64,000 nt of DNA from Actinobacteria bacterium OV320 (GTDB lineage: Bacteria; Actinomycetota; Actinomycetes; Streptomycetales; Streptomycetaceae), in the NCBI GenBank assembly GCA_001298545.1, contig LJCX01000031.1, positions 434,001 to 498,000 of the forward strand. Reading direction: 5' to 3'. Of the stretch, positions 8,850 through 17,799 are shown piece by piece. Every line of letters starts with the position of its first letter. Within the stretch, counting starts at the first letter, position 1. Position numbers and translations under genes: made by a program. The notes beneath the pieces were generated by a model. That model searched no databases, was not told the origin of the DNA, and was given only the letters and a program-made list of their open reading frames with translations.

Positions 8850-9751
8850 GCGTCACCGTACGGGTGCCCGCCAAGGTCAATGTGCAGCTCGCGGTGGGCG
8901 CCGCCCGCGCGGACGGCTTCCACGACCTGGCGAACGTCTTCCTCGCGGTCGGGCTGTACGACGAGGTCACGGTGACCCCGGCCGACGGACTCCGCGTCAC
9001 CTGCGAGGGCCCGGACGCCCGCCAGGTGCCCCTGGACCGTACGAACCTGGCGGCGCGCGCCGCGATCGCGCTGGCCGAGCGGTACGGCCGTACGCCCGAC
9101 GTGCACCTCCACATCGCCAAGGACATCCCCGTCGCCGGGGGCATGGCGGGCGGCAGCGCGGACGGCGCGGGCGCCCTGCTGGCCTGCGACGCGCTGTGGG
9201 GCACCGGCGCCACCCGTGACGAACTCCTCGAGATCTGCGCCGAGTTGGGCAGCGATGTGCCGTTCAGCCTGGTCGGCGGGGCCGCCCTCGGCACCGGCCG
9301 CGGCGAGAAGCTGACGGCCCTGGAGACCGGCGGCACCTTCCACTGGGTGTTCGCGATGGCCGGACGGGGACTCTCGACCCCGTCGGTGTTCCGGGAGTTC
9401 GACCGGCTGGCGCAGGGCCGGGACATCCCCGAACCGGTGGCCTCCCGGCCCCTCCTCGACGCCCTGGCCGACGGCGACCCCGACGCCCTCGCGGCCACCG
9501 TCTCCAACGACCTCCAGCCGGCCGCGCTGTCGCTCTTCCCCGAACTCGCCGACACCCTCGCCGCGGGCCACGCGGCCGGCGCCCTCGCCACGCTCGTCTC
9601 CGGCTCGGGCCCGACCACCGCGTTCCTCGCCCGCGACACCGCCGCGGCGGAGAAGATCGCCCAGGCGCTGCGCACCTCGGGCACCTGCCGGAGCGTGCGG
9701 GTGGCGGCGGGACCGGCGCCGGGCGCGACGGTCGTCGGGGACCGCGCCTGA
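8846..9751 (+). CDS. ispE: 4-diphosphocytidyl-2-C-methyl-D-erythritol kinase
   Basis: IspE, 301 residues, a GHMP-family kinase that phosphorylates CDP-methylerythritol in the MEP pathway to isoprenoids (undecaprenol, menaquinone, terpenes). Motif 1 is VPAKVNVQL at the N terminus. The ATP-binding Gly-rich loop is PVAGGMAGGSADGAG, and the C-terminal motif 3 is LVSGSGPTTAFL. The GTG overlaps the rsmA stop; GGAAGGA lies upstream within rsmA. The rsmA-ispE pairing is conserved in actinobacteria. Confidence 0.96.
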   Translation: MSVTVRVPAKVNVQLAVGAARADGFHDLANVFLAVGLYDEVTVTPADGLRVTCEGPDARQVPLDRTNLAARAAIALAERYGRTPDVHLHIAKDIPVAGGMAGGSADGAGALLACDALWGTGATRDELLEICAELGSDVPFSLVGGAALGTGRGEKLTALETGGTFHWVFAMAGRGLSTPSVFREFDRLAQGRDIPEPVASRPLLDALADGDPDALAATVSNDLQPAALSLFPELADTLAAGHAAGALATLVSGSGPTTAFLARDTAAAEKIAQALRTSGTCRSVRVAAGPAPGATVVGDRA

Positions 9752-9885
9752 CGCGACCGCGCCTGACGCCGCGGTCCTCGTCGTGGACCGCCCGGCCCGG
9801 CCGTAATTCGGCTGCTCCGAGCGGCCCCAGCCCTCTAGGCTCCCCCGGCCGGTTCAAGCAGGAGGCCGGGCCGGGGCGAAGGGGC

Positions 9886-11220
9886 ATGCGCATGGGGTCG
9901 GCGGAGCTGGTGGCGGCGGTTCGACGCGGAGATGCCGACGCCGTCCGTGAACTGCTGGACGGCGGACAGGACCCGAACGCCCGCGACCCGGCCGACGGCG
10001 TCCCCCTGCTCTGCGTGGCCGTGGCGGCCTACGACGAACCGGTCGCCGAGGAGCTGATCAGGGCCGGCGCCGACCCGCTGCGGTCGCCGGACGGGGCGCC
10101 GGGAGGGGATCCCGGGCTGCCCGGCGGCGACACCGCGCTGACCCGGGCGGTGGACGGCGGCTGCTCCTGGCTGGCCGCCAGGCTGCTCCCCGACCTCGTA
10201 CGCCTCGACGCCGACGCGCGGGCCGATCTGCTGGCACGCGCGCGGTACTGGGCCGGGGCGGACCTCGGGACCGAGCTGCGGCGCAGGACCGGCGCGGCCG
10301 GGCCGGTCGAACGCGGCACGGCGCGGGTCGATTCCTGGTCCTCGCGGTACGAACGTCACTCGCTCGGCGGGCAGACCGTGTGGGACGGCCATCCGGGTGT
10401 CCTCACCGTGCTGGAGGAGCGCTTCCGGATCCGTACGCCGTTCGACGAGCTGCTCGCGCGGGCACTCACCCGCCCGGACCGGGACCACGGCGTCTGGTCC
10501 GACTCCGTCGTCCTCCTCGCCGGCCGGCTGGACGAGGAGACCTGGGGCGCCGCCCAGGCGCTGAGCGCGCACCCCGACCGACTGCACCGGCTCTTCGCCG
10601 CGGACGTGCTGCGATGCCTCGTCATCGGGTTCGGCGGCATGTTCGCGCGGCCGGGATCCGTCGTCCACAAACTCGCGCCCGAGGTGTTCCTGCCCTGGGC
10701 CCTGGAGGAGCCGGACCCCGAGGTGCTCGCCCTGGTGCTGTCCGGGCTGAGCGAGGAGGGCGACTCGGACGGGAACGGGGAGATCATCGAGGCCGTCGGT
10801 CTGACCTACGCCGGGCATCCCGACCCGCGCGTCCGCCTGGAGGTGCCCGACACCCTGCGACCGGAAACCGCGGGTACGCGCGTGCCGCGCGAGAAGCTCG
10901 ACGTCCTGTACGCACTCGCGGGCGACCCCGACCCCCGGGTGCGCGAGCGGGCGGCCCGCTGGCTGGCGCACTGCCCCGCGGAGGCGCCCGGCGTCACCGA
11001 CGTGCTCGCCGGACTCCTCGACGACGAGCTGCGGGACACCCGCGTGCACGCGGCCTACGGGCTCGCCCAGCGCGACGACCCGCGCTGCGTGGCCGCCGAG
11101 CGCGCGCTGCGGCCCCTCGATGTCGACGGCGGTCCGGACGACGGCCTCGTCCGGGCGATGTGGCACTACGAGGAACGCCACCCGGAGGTCTCCGAACCGA
11201 GGTTCTCCGAGCCGGAGTGA
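9886..11220 (+). CDS. Ankyrin-repeat and HEAT-like repeat protein
   Basis: A 444-residue soluble protein that looks like a pure protein-interaction scaffold. The N-terminal ~80 residues fit ankyrin repeats (LVAAVRRGDADAVRELLDGG, then the second repeat EELIRAGADPL). The C-terminal third has HEAT/armadillo-like helices (for example DPRVRERAARWLAHCP). No catalytic motif or export signal is visible. The ATG at 9886 has GAAGGGG close by; an ATG two codons later is equally good. A TAGGCT hexamer about 50 bp upstream may be its -10. The partner protein is unknown. Confidence 0.75.
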   Translation: MRMGSAELVAAVRRGDADAVRELLDGGQDPNARDPADGVPLLCVAVAAYDEPVAEELIRAGADPLRSPDGAPGGDPGLPGGDTALTRAVDGGCSWLAARLLPDLVRLDADARADLLARARYWAGADLGTELRRRTGAAGPVERGTARVDSWSSRYERHSLGGQTVWDGHPGVLTVLEERFRIRTPFDELLARALTRPDRDHGVWSDSVVLLAGRLDEETWGAAQALSAHPDRLHRLFAADVLRCLVIGFGGMFARPGSVVHKLAPEVFLPWALEEPDPEVLALVLSGLSEEGDSDGNGEIIEAVGLTYAGHPDPRVRLEVPDTLRPETAGTRVPREKLDVLYALAGDPDPRVRERAARWLAHCPAEAPGVTDVLAGLLDDELRDTRVHAAYGLAQRDDPRCVAAERALRPLDVDGGPDDGLVRAMWHYEERHPEVSEPRFSEPE

Positions 11221-11531
11221 CGATCCCGCCCGGTGGCCCGGCGCGCTCGCGCCCGTGCTCGGCCGCCCCGGCGTGCGCGAGGGGGCGTCCGCCCCGCGCG
11301 CGCAACCGTTCGCCGCGTTCCGCCGCCCGACGGGTGTCACCGGCCGCCCGAGGGAGCCACGGGGGCGTGAGCCGCTGGCGCACGCGCCGTTCGTGAACAG
11401 CGCGCACGACCATCGCGAGCCCTGCCGCAACCCGCTGCCGCCCTCGTGACCACGAAGGAAACCGGGCAACGAAGGGTGTCCGCCGCGCGGACTACCCTGG
11501 AGGGTCGAGCATCCCCCGTGGCAGGAGAGAA
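11221..11531 (+). other. Intergenic stretch without a gene
   Basis: About 310 bp between the repeat protein and the ABC-F gene. No open frame with a ribosome site is seen. A TACCCT hexamer at 11493-11498 could be the -10 of the ABC-F promoter. Confidence 0.4.
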
Positions 11532-13337
11532 ATGGCCGTCAATCTGGTCAATGTCGAGAACGTCAGCAAGGTGTACGGGACCCGTACCCTCCTCGACGGC
11601 ATCTCGCTCGGCGTGTCCGAAGGGGACCGGATCGGCGTCGTCGGCCGCAACGGCGACGGGAAGACCACGCTGATCCGCATGCTCGCCAAGCTGGAGGACG
11701 CCGACTCCGGCCGGGTCACGCACTCCGGCGGGGTCCGCCTCGGCGTACTCACCCAGCACGACTCGCTCGACTCGGCAGCGACCGTCCGGCACGAGGTCAT
11801 CCGGGACATGGCCGACCACGAGTGGGCCGGCAACGCCAAGGTCCGGGACGTGCTCACGGGGCTCTTCGGCGGGCTCGACCTGCCGGGGTTCCCGCAGGGC
11901 CTGGACACCGTGATCGGTCCGCTCTCCGGCGGTGAGCGCCGCCGGATCGCGCTCGCCAAGCTGCTGATCGAGGAGCAGGACCTGATCGTCCTCGACGAGC
12001 CGACCAACCACCTCGACGTCGAGGGCATCTCCTGGCTGGCCCGGCATCTGCGCGAGCGCCGCTCCGCGCTCGTCTGCGTCACCCACGACCGCTGGTTCCT
12101 GGACCAGGTCTGCACCCGCATGTGGGACGTTCAGCGCGGCGACGTCCACGAGTACGAGGGCGGCTACTCCGACTACGTCTTCGCGCGTGCGGAGCGTGAG
12201 CGCATCGCCGCGACCGAGGAGGTCAAGCGGCAGAACCTGGTCCGCAAGGAGCTCGCCTGGCTGCGCCGCGGCGCCCCCGCGCGGACGTCCAAGCCGCGGT
12301 TCCGCGTCGAGGCCGCCAACGAGCTCATCAAGGACGTGCCGCCGCCCCGCGACAGCAGCGAGCTGATGAAGTTCGCTTCCTCGCGCCTCGGCAGGACCGT
12401 CTTCGACCTCGAGGACGTCACCGTCCAGGCCGGCCCCAAGGTGCTGCTCAAGCACATCACCTGGCACCTCGGCCCCGGTGACCGCATCGGCCTCGTCGGG
12501 GTCAACGGCGCCGGCAAGACCTCGCTGCTGCGGGCCCTGGCCGAGGCCGCCCGCACCGAGGGCGAGGTGCAGCCCGTGGCCGGCCGGGTCGTCGTCGGCA
12601 AGACCGTCAAGCTCGCCTACCTCTCCCAGGAGGTCGGTGAGCTCGACCCCGGGCTGCGGGTCCTGGAGGCCGTCCAGCAGGTGCGTGAGCGTGTCGACCT
12701 GGGCAAGGGGCGTGAGCTGACCGCCGGGCAGCTCTGCGAGACGTTCGGCTTCAACAAGGACAAGCAGTGGACGCCGGTCGGGGACCTGTCGGGCGGTGAG
12801 CGCCGCCGCCTGCAGATCCTGCGCCTGCTCATGGACGAGCCCAACGTCCTCTTCCTCGACGAGCCCACCAACGACCTCGACATCGAGACCCTGACCCAGC
12901 TCGAGGACCTCCTCGACGGCTGGCCGGGCTCGATGATCGTCATCTCCCACGACCGCTTCTTCGTCGAGCGGACCACGGACCGGGTCTTCGCCCTCCTCGG
13001 CGACGCCGCCCTGCGGATGCTCCCGCGCGGTATCGACGAGTACATCGAGCGCCGGCAGCGCATGGAGGAGGCCGCGGCCGCCTCGGCTCCGGCGGCCGTC
13101 GCGAAGCCGGCGACCGAGAGGAGCGCCGCCGACCAGCGCGCCGCCAAGAAGGAACTCCAGAAGATCGAGAGGCAGTTGGACAAGGTCTCCGAGAAGGAGT
13201 CCAAGCTGCACGCCCGGATCGCGGACAACGCCACCGACTTCGAGAAGGTCGCCGAACTCGACGCCGAGCTGCGGGGATTGCTGGGCGAGCGCGAGGAACT
13301 GGAGCTGCGGTGGCTGGAACTGGCCGAGGACGCGTGA
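11532..13337 (+). CDS. ABC-F family ATPase (Uup-like, translation/ribosome-associated)
   Basis: A 601-residue soluble protein with two ABC ATPase domains and no membrane segments, as in the ABC-F class that acts on ribosomes. Domain 1 has Walker A GRNGDGKT (38-45), the LSGGERRR signature and Walker B VLDEPTNHLD. Domain 2 has Walker A GVNGAGKT near 323, LSGGERRR and FLDEPTNDLD. The interdomain linker is charged and helical. A C-terminal ~90-residue Lys/Glu coiled coil marks a Uup-type member, as opposed to a short EttA type. The start has AGGAGAG five bases upstream. It could be a housekeeping factor or an antibiotic-resistance ABC-F; no nearby drug cluster argues for the latter. Confidence 0.9.
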   Translation: MAVNLVNVENVSKVYGTRTLLDGISLGVSEGDRIGVVGRNGDGKTTLIRMLAKLEDADSGRVTHSGGVRLGVLTQHDSLDSAATVRHEVIRDMADHEWAGNAKVRDVLTGLFGGLDLPGFPQGLDTVIGPLSGGERRRIALAKLLIEEQDLIVLDEPTNHLDVEGISWLARHLRERRSALVCVTHDRWFLDQVCTRMWDVQRGDVHEYEGGYSDYVFARAERERIAATEEVKRQNLVRKELAWLRRGAPARTSKPRFRVEAANELIKDVPPPRDSSELMKFASSRLGRTVFDLEDVTVQAGPKVLLKHITWHLGPGDRIGLVGVNGAGKTSLLRALAEAARTEGEVQPVAGRVVVGKTVKLAYLSQEVGELDPGLRVLEAVQQVRERVDLGKGRELTAGQLCETFGFNKDKQWTPVGDLSGGERRRLQILRLLMDEPNVLFLDEPTNDLDIETLTQLEDLLDGWPGSMIVISHDRFFVERTTDRVFALLGDAALRMLPRGIDEYIERRQRMEEAAAASAPAAVAKPATERSAADQRAAKKELQKIERQLDKVSEKESKLHARIADNATDFEKVAELDAELRGLLGEREELELRWLELAEDA

Positions 13338-13437
13338 AGGGTGCGTGAAGGCGCATAACGACGGCATCACGGGCCGGTCCTCCCTTGGGAACAGGGGCGG
13401 ATCGGCCCCGGGAGCCGTCCGTCGCGGGTGATAGAAA

Positions 13438-13468
13438 GAGCCGTCTGAGAACTTTCTGAAGACGGCTC
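13438..13468. promoter_or_regulatory. Inverted repeat in the leader of the first propeller gene
   Basis: GAGCCGTCT and AGACGGCTC, 9-bp perfect arms separated by 13 nt, lie about 60 bp before the gene at 13529. No T-run follows, so an operator or an mRNA leader hairpin is as likely as a terminator for the ABC-F gene. Confidence 0.35.
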
Positions 13469-13475
13469 CGGGCGG

Positions 13476-13510
13476 GTCACTGACCTGGGGGCGTGGCTAA
13501 AAATCAGTGA
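13476..13510. promoter_or_regulatory. Second inverted repeat just before the first propeller gene
   Basis: GGTCACTGACC is itself palindromic (13476-13486), and its TCACTGA is repeated inverted as TCAGTGA (13504-13510). The right copy is followed by AGGGGG and the start codon. The layout suggests an operator or a leader structure masking the ribosome site. Confidence 0.3.
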
Positions 13511-13528
13511 CATAGGGGGAACACGCTG

Positions 13529-15373
13529 ATGGCTCAGCCGCCCAATCAGCCGCCGCAGCCGGGTGGTTTCGGAGCACCGCAGGACCAGCCGCAGGCGCCA
13601 CAGCCGCCGCAGGCGCCACAGGGTGGCTTCGGCGCGCCCCAGATGCCGCCGCAGCCGCCCCAGGGCCCGCCCGCCCAGCCGCCGCAGCCGGGTTACGGCT
13701 ATCCGCAGCAACCGCCGCCGCAGGCCGGCCCGTACGGTCAGCCGCAGCAGGCCGGTCCCTACGGTCAGCCCCAGCAGCCGGGCCCCTACGCCCAGCCCGG
13801 ACAGCCGGGCCCCTACGCCCAGCCCCAGCAGCCGGGTCCCTACGCCCAGCCGGGGCCGTACGGCCAGCAGCCGGGCTACGGCTATCCGCAGCCGCCCCAG
13901 TTCCCCGGCGCGCCCGGTGCTCCCGGTACGCCGCCCGGTGGGCGCAACCCCTTCAAGGGGCGGCCCGCGCTGGTGGTCGGGGCCGCGGTGGCGGCGCTGC
14001 TGGTGATCGGCGGAACGGTGTTCGCGGTCACGAACGGCGACGACGACGGCGGCAAGAAGCCGGTCGCCGGGCCGAGCGACGACGGCAAGGCCACGTCGAG
14101 CGGCGCACCGGTCAACCCCGGTGACGGCAGCGGCGACGGCGGCGAGGACACCGAGGACTTCAACGCGGACCGCAAGGCCGGCGAGGCGAAGGTGCTCTGG
14201 TACAAGGAGGCGCCCGACGCGCCCGCCTCCGGCGCCGACGCCCCCGGCATGTGGATCACCTCCAAGACGGCCGTGAAGGCGGCGTACAAGGAGGTCGTCG
14301 CGTACAACGTCGGTGACGGCAAGCCCACCTGGGACACCATCGCGCTGCCGCAGAAGATCTGCGCGGTCACCCCGCAGAAGACTGCGGACGACAAGGTCGT
14401 CGTGGCCTACATGAGCGGCACCAGCGACCGCGCCAAGTGCAACCAGCTCCAGCAGATCGACCTCGCCACCGGCGCCCAGGGCTGGAAGGGCGTCGTCGCG
14501 GACGGCGCGCTGTTCGACAGCGCCATCAGCATCGAGCTGTCGCTGGCCGGCAACACCCTGATGGTGGGCCGCTCGCAGTCCGGCACGGCGTACGACGTCC
14601 GCACCGGCAAGAAGCTGTACGACAAGCAGAAGTACGGCGACTCCTGCTTCCCGACGGCGTTCGCCGGCGGGACCCGGCTGATCGAGGTGGCGTCCTGCGA
14701 CGCGACCGAGGCCAACGAGCACGACGAGATCCAGGAGCTGGACCCGGCGACCGGCAAGGCCAGGTGGACCCAGAAGTTCGACAAGGGCTGGTCGGTCGCG
14801 AAGACGTACTCCGTCGACCCGCTGGTGGTCTACAGCACCAACGAGGACAAGAACACCTGGAACATCGCGACGTTCAAGCCGGACGGCTCCTACCGCTCGC
14901 AGGTCGGCTTCGACGAGGACTTCGCGCCCGAGTGCGACTCCGGCTTCCTCCAGCGCAACCTCACCGGCTGCACGGGCACGGCCTCCGACGCGAACACGCT
15001 CTACCTGCCGACGGAGTCGAGCAGCGGCCCCAACGAGATCGTGGCGATCGACCTCTCCACCGGCAAGGAGAAGTGGCGCGTGAAGTCCCCGACCGACGAG
15101 GCGATGCTGCCGGTGAAGGTCGAGGGCGGCAACCTCGTCGCGTACGTCGAGCCGTCGTACGACGCGGCCGGCCGGGTGGTGGGCATCCCGACGGCCGGGT
15201 CCGCCCACACGCCGACGACGCTGATGCAGCTGCCCCAGAGCACCGCCGAGATCGAGGACAGCTTCTACTCGCGCGACCTCGCCTGGGTCGACGGGCGCCT
15301 CTACCTCTCCTCCACCCGGCTGACGGGCAACGACGAGACGAAGGAGAAGCTGATGCTCGCCTACGGCAAGTGA
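13529..15373 (+). CDS. Membrane-anchored PQQ-like beta-propeller protein, proline-rich N terminus (copy 1)
   Basis: A 614-residue protein. Residues 1-145 are Pro/Gln/Gly/Tyr-rich and presumably cytoplasmic, with repeated QPGPYAQP and YGYPQ units. One membrane segment follows (about 147-168). The extracellular C-terminal part has PQQ-dehydrogenase-type propeller blades: repeated D-L/AT-G-K/AW patterns such as DLATGAQGWKG and DLSTGKEKWRVKS. No PQQ or enzymatic residues can be assigned, so a sensing or scaffolding role is more likely than catalysis. It is followed 82 bp later by a clear paralogue, and the pair looks like one duplicated unit. Confidence 0.8.
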   Translation: MAQPPNQPPQPGGFGAPQDQPQAPQPPQAPQGGFGAPQMPPQPPQGPPAQPPQPGYGYPQQPPPQAGPYGQPQQAGPYGQPQQPGPYAQPGQPGPYAQPQQPGPYAQPGPYGQQPGYGYPQPPQFPGAPGAPGTPPGGRNPFKGRPALVVGAAVAALLVIGGTVFAVTNGDDDGGKKPVAGPSDDGKATSSGAPVNPGDGSGDGGEDTEDFNADRKAGEAKVLWYKEAPDAPASGADAPGMWITSKTAVKAAYKEVVAYNVGDGKPTWDTIALPQKICAVTPQKTADDKVVVAYMSGTSDRAKCNQLQQIDLATGAQGWKGVVADGALFDSAISIELSLAGNTLMVGRSQSGTAYDVRTGKKLYDKQKYGDSCFPTAFAGGTRLIEVASCDATEANEHDEIQELDPATGKARWTQKFDKGWSVAKTYSVDPLVVYSTNEDKNTWNIATFKPDGSYRSQVGFDEDFAPECDSGFLQRNLTGCTGTASDANTLYLPTESSSGPNEIVAIDLSTGKEKWRVKSPTDEAMLPVKVEGGNLVAYVEPSYDAAGRVVGIPTAGSAHTPTTLMQLPQSTAEIEDSFYSRDLAWVDGRLYLSSTRLTGNDETKEKLMLAYGK

Positions 15374-15455
15374 GGCGAACCACCGCCTTCCCCGCCCCGT
15401 CGCGTCCCCGTCCGTCCGCCCGAGCTTCCGAGCGTTCTCCCGAGGTATCCACACC

Positions 15456-17573
15456 ATGACCCAGCCGCCGCCCCCGCCGCCGAACCAGCCCCCGCAGCAG
15501 CCGCAGCAGGGCGGTTTCGGCCCGCCCCAGCCGCCGCAGGACACGCCGCCGCAGGACGCCGTGCCCAAGGACGCGGCCCCGCAGGACGCCGCGCCGCAGC
15601 CTCCCGCCCCGGACCTGACGAAGGCTCCGGAGCCGGGCTACGGCTACCCGCAGGCACCCCAGCCGGGCCAGGCGCCCCAGCCGTCCCAAGCGCCCCAGGG
15701 GCCGCCCCAGGCGGCTCAGCACCCCCAGCCGCCCCAGCCGCCGCAGACGCCGCCGCCCCCGGCCCCGTCCGGGCCCCCGCAGCAGCCCCAGCCGGGGTAC
15801 GGCTACCCGCAGGCGCCCGGACAGCCGGCGCCCCCGGCCCCCGCCCCCGGTTACGGCTACCCGGCCCAGCCGGGCACGCCCGCGCCCCCCGCGTACGGTC
15901 AGCCCCAGCAGCCGGGCCCGTATGGCCAGCCGACGCCCCCGTACGGCCAGCAGCCCGGGTACGGCTACCCGGGGCAGCCGGGGCAGCCGGGGCAGCCGGG
16001 GCAGCCGGGGCAGCCGGGGCAGCCGGGATATCCGACCGCTCCGGCGGGTTACGGCTACCCGGGGCAGCCCACCATGCCCATGCACCCGCAGGCCGGCGGC
16101 CCCGGCCAGGGACCGGGGGTCGGCAAGAAGTTCAACGCGCAGCTGGCGATCATCGTCGGGGCGGTCGTCGCGATCGCGCTGATCGTCGGCGGCGGCGTCT
16201 GGTACGCGAAGTCCAGCGACGGCGGCAAGAAGGAAGAGGCGGGTCCCGCGGGCCCGACCGGCGGCGGGGGCGACACCGGCGGCACGGGAGGCACCGGCGG
16301 CACGACCTCCGGCGGCAAGGAGAAGGTGCCGGCCGACCCCGCCTCGGACGTCCTGTTCAAGGTGCCGATGCCCGTGATCAAGAAGGACGACAGCGTCGGC
16401 GTCAAGGGCTCCTGGCTGACCGACAAGGCGTACGTGAAGACGGGCGTCAGCGAGATCGCCGGCTACGACCTGGACAAGGGCACCAAGCTCTGGTCGGTCC
16501 CGCTGCCCGGACCGGTGTGCGAGGCCAGCAAGTTCGCCACCGACGACTACCGTACGGCGGTCACCTTCCAGGCGAGCGCCGCCGAAACGGCCTCCTGCGA
16601 CCAGGTCGCGGCGATCGACCTCGCCGCGGGCAAGCAGCTGTGGAAGAAGACCGTCAACTCCGGTGACTACCCGATCAGTTTCAATAACGTGACGGTCAGC
16701 GCGAACACGGTGGCCCTCGGCAGCACCAACGGCGGCGCCGCGTTCGACATCGACTCCGGCAAGGTGCTGTGGTCGCCGAAGCCGGCCGACACCTGCTACG
16801 ACGCCGGGTACGGCGGCGGCCCGAAGCTGGTGGCCGTGCGCAAGTGCGGCGCGTACGACAACCCCGAGCTGCACATCCAGACCATCGACCCGGTGTCCGG
16901 GAAGGTGATCTCCGAGTACAAGCTGGCCACGGGCATCGACTACGCGTCCGTCGTGTCCAGCGACCCCCTGGTGGTGGCCGCCGACGTCGGCGACAGCGCC
17001 GGTGACGGCAGCGGCATCTCGGACTTCTTCTCCATCGACAACAAGACCGGCAAGCTGCGCACCCGCATCTCGGTCCCGGGCGACCAGTACGCGGCCGACT
17101 GCGAGGGCATCACCAGGATCGAGGCCTGCACGGGACTGGCCGTCGGCAACGACCGGATCTACGTCCCGACCGAGGAGCACGACGGCACCGGCGAGTACAG
17201 CCGGACCAACGAGGTCATCGCCTTCGACCTGGCCACCGGCAAGCAGACCGGCCAGCGCGCGGACGCCGGCGACGGCTACACGATCTACCCGCTGCGCATG
17301 GACGGCAGCAACCTGATCGCCTACAAGCGGCCGCCGTACGACAAGGGCGGCCAGGTCGTCAGCATCGCCGGAGGCTCCTTCAAGGAGACCAAGCTGCTGG
17401 AGAACCCGGCCACGGAGGCGGTGCACGACCTGGAGACCAGCATGTCCCCGGAGTACTCCGAGGTCCTCTACTCCCAGGGACGGCTGTTCATGTCCGAGGT
17501 GTACGCCGACGACGGCTCGCTCTCCAGCGGCGACCCGCAGTACCTCGCGGTCGCGTACGGCGCGGGCAGCTGA
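15456..17573 (+). CDS. Membrane-anchored PQQ-like beta-propeller protein, proline-rich N terminus (copy 2)
   Basis: A 705-residue paralogue of the preceding gene with the same order of parts. A longer Pro/Gln/Gly-rich cytoplasmic tail (about 1-225) includes six GQP triplets in a row. A membrane segment (about 229-250) follows, then a Gly/Lys linker, then propeller repeats (YDLDKGTKLWSV, DLAAGKQLWKK, FDIDSGKVLWSPK, FDLATGKQTGQ). Paired cysteines in the propeller (for example near PVCEA and TASCD) could form disulfides outside the membrane. The ATG has a weak GAGGT upstream. It ends before a strong terminator. Confidence 0.8.
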   Translation: MTQPPPPPPNQPPQQPQQGGFGPPQPPQDTPPQDAVPKDAAPQDAAPQPPAPDLTKAPEPGYGYPQAPQPGQAPQPSQAPQGPPQAAQHPQPPQPPQTPPPPAPSGPPQQPQPGYGYPQAPGQPAPPAPAPGYGYPAQPGTPAPPAYGQPQQPGPYGQPTPPYGQQPGYGYPGQPGQPGQPGQPGQPGQPGYPTAPAGYGYPGQPTMPMHPQAGGPGQGPGVGKKFNAQLAIIVGAVVAIALIVGGGVWYAKSSDGGKKEEAGPAGPTGGGGDTGGTGGTGGTTSGGKEKVPADPASDVLFKVPMPVIKKDDSVGVKGSWLTDKAYVKTGVSEIAGYDLDKGTKLWSVPLPGPVCEASKFATDDYRTAVTFQASAAETASCDQVAAIDLAAGKQLWKKTVNSGDYPISFNNVTVSANTVALGSTNGGAAFDIDSGKVLWSPKPADTCYDAGYGGGPKLVAVRKCGAYDNPELHIQTIDPVSGKVISEYKLATGIDYASVVSSDPLVVAADVGDSAGDGSGISDFFSIDNKTGKLRTRISVPGDQYAADCEGITRIEACTGLAVGNDRIYVPTEEHDGTGEYSRTNEVIAFDLATGKQTGQRADAGDGYTIYPLRMDGSNLIAYKRPPYDKGGQVVSIAGGSFKETKLLENPATEAVHDLETSMSPEYSEVLYSQGRLFMSEVYADDGSLSSGDPQYLAVAYGAGS
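15971..16029 (+). repeat. In-frame 9-bp tandem repeat inside copy 2
   Basis: About six uninterrupted copies of GGGCAGCCG encode Gly-Gln-Pro. Because the unit is a multiple of three, slippage would change tail length without frameshift. Confidence 0.85.
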
Positions 17574-17590
17574 TCGTCTTAATCGCCGTG

Positions 17591-17622
17591 ACGGCCCCGC
17601 CCCTGCTCAGGGGCGGGGCCGT
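17591..17622 (+). terminator. Terminator after the propeller pair
   Basis: ACGGCCCCGCCCC pairs with GGGGCGGGGCCGT (13 bp) around a 6-nt loop, 17 bp after the stop codon. It is GC-rich with a short TTCACTT tail, as usual in Streptomyces. Confidence 0.75.
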
Positions 17623-17799
17623 TCACTTACCGCCCATGCCCCTCGAATGTGAGGAATTTCGGCGATCCGGGGCACTTCTCACCGGTAGGGGGAGCGCAAC
17701 GTCGAACAAGCGTGTAGCTTCCGGGGGCATGAAGGACAGGGTGCCGGGGGGCACCCTTTGTTGGTCCGTGTGAGTCCGTGTGAGCCCGTGTGGGCATCC

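Noticed and set aside
11221..11531. Small genes in the gap before the ABC-F ATPase
   Set aside because: Open frames there are without ribosome sites and overlap the repeat-protein end.
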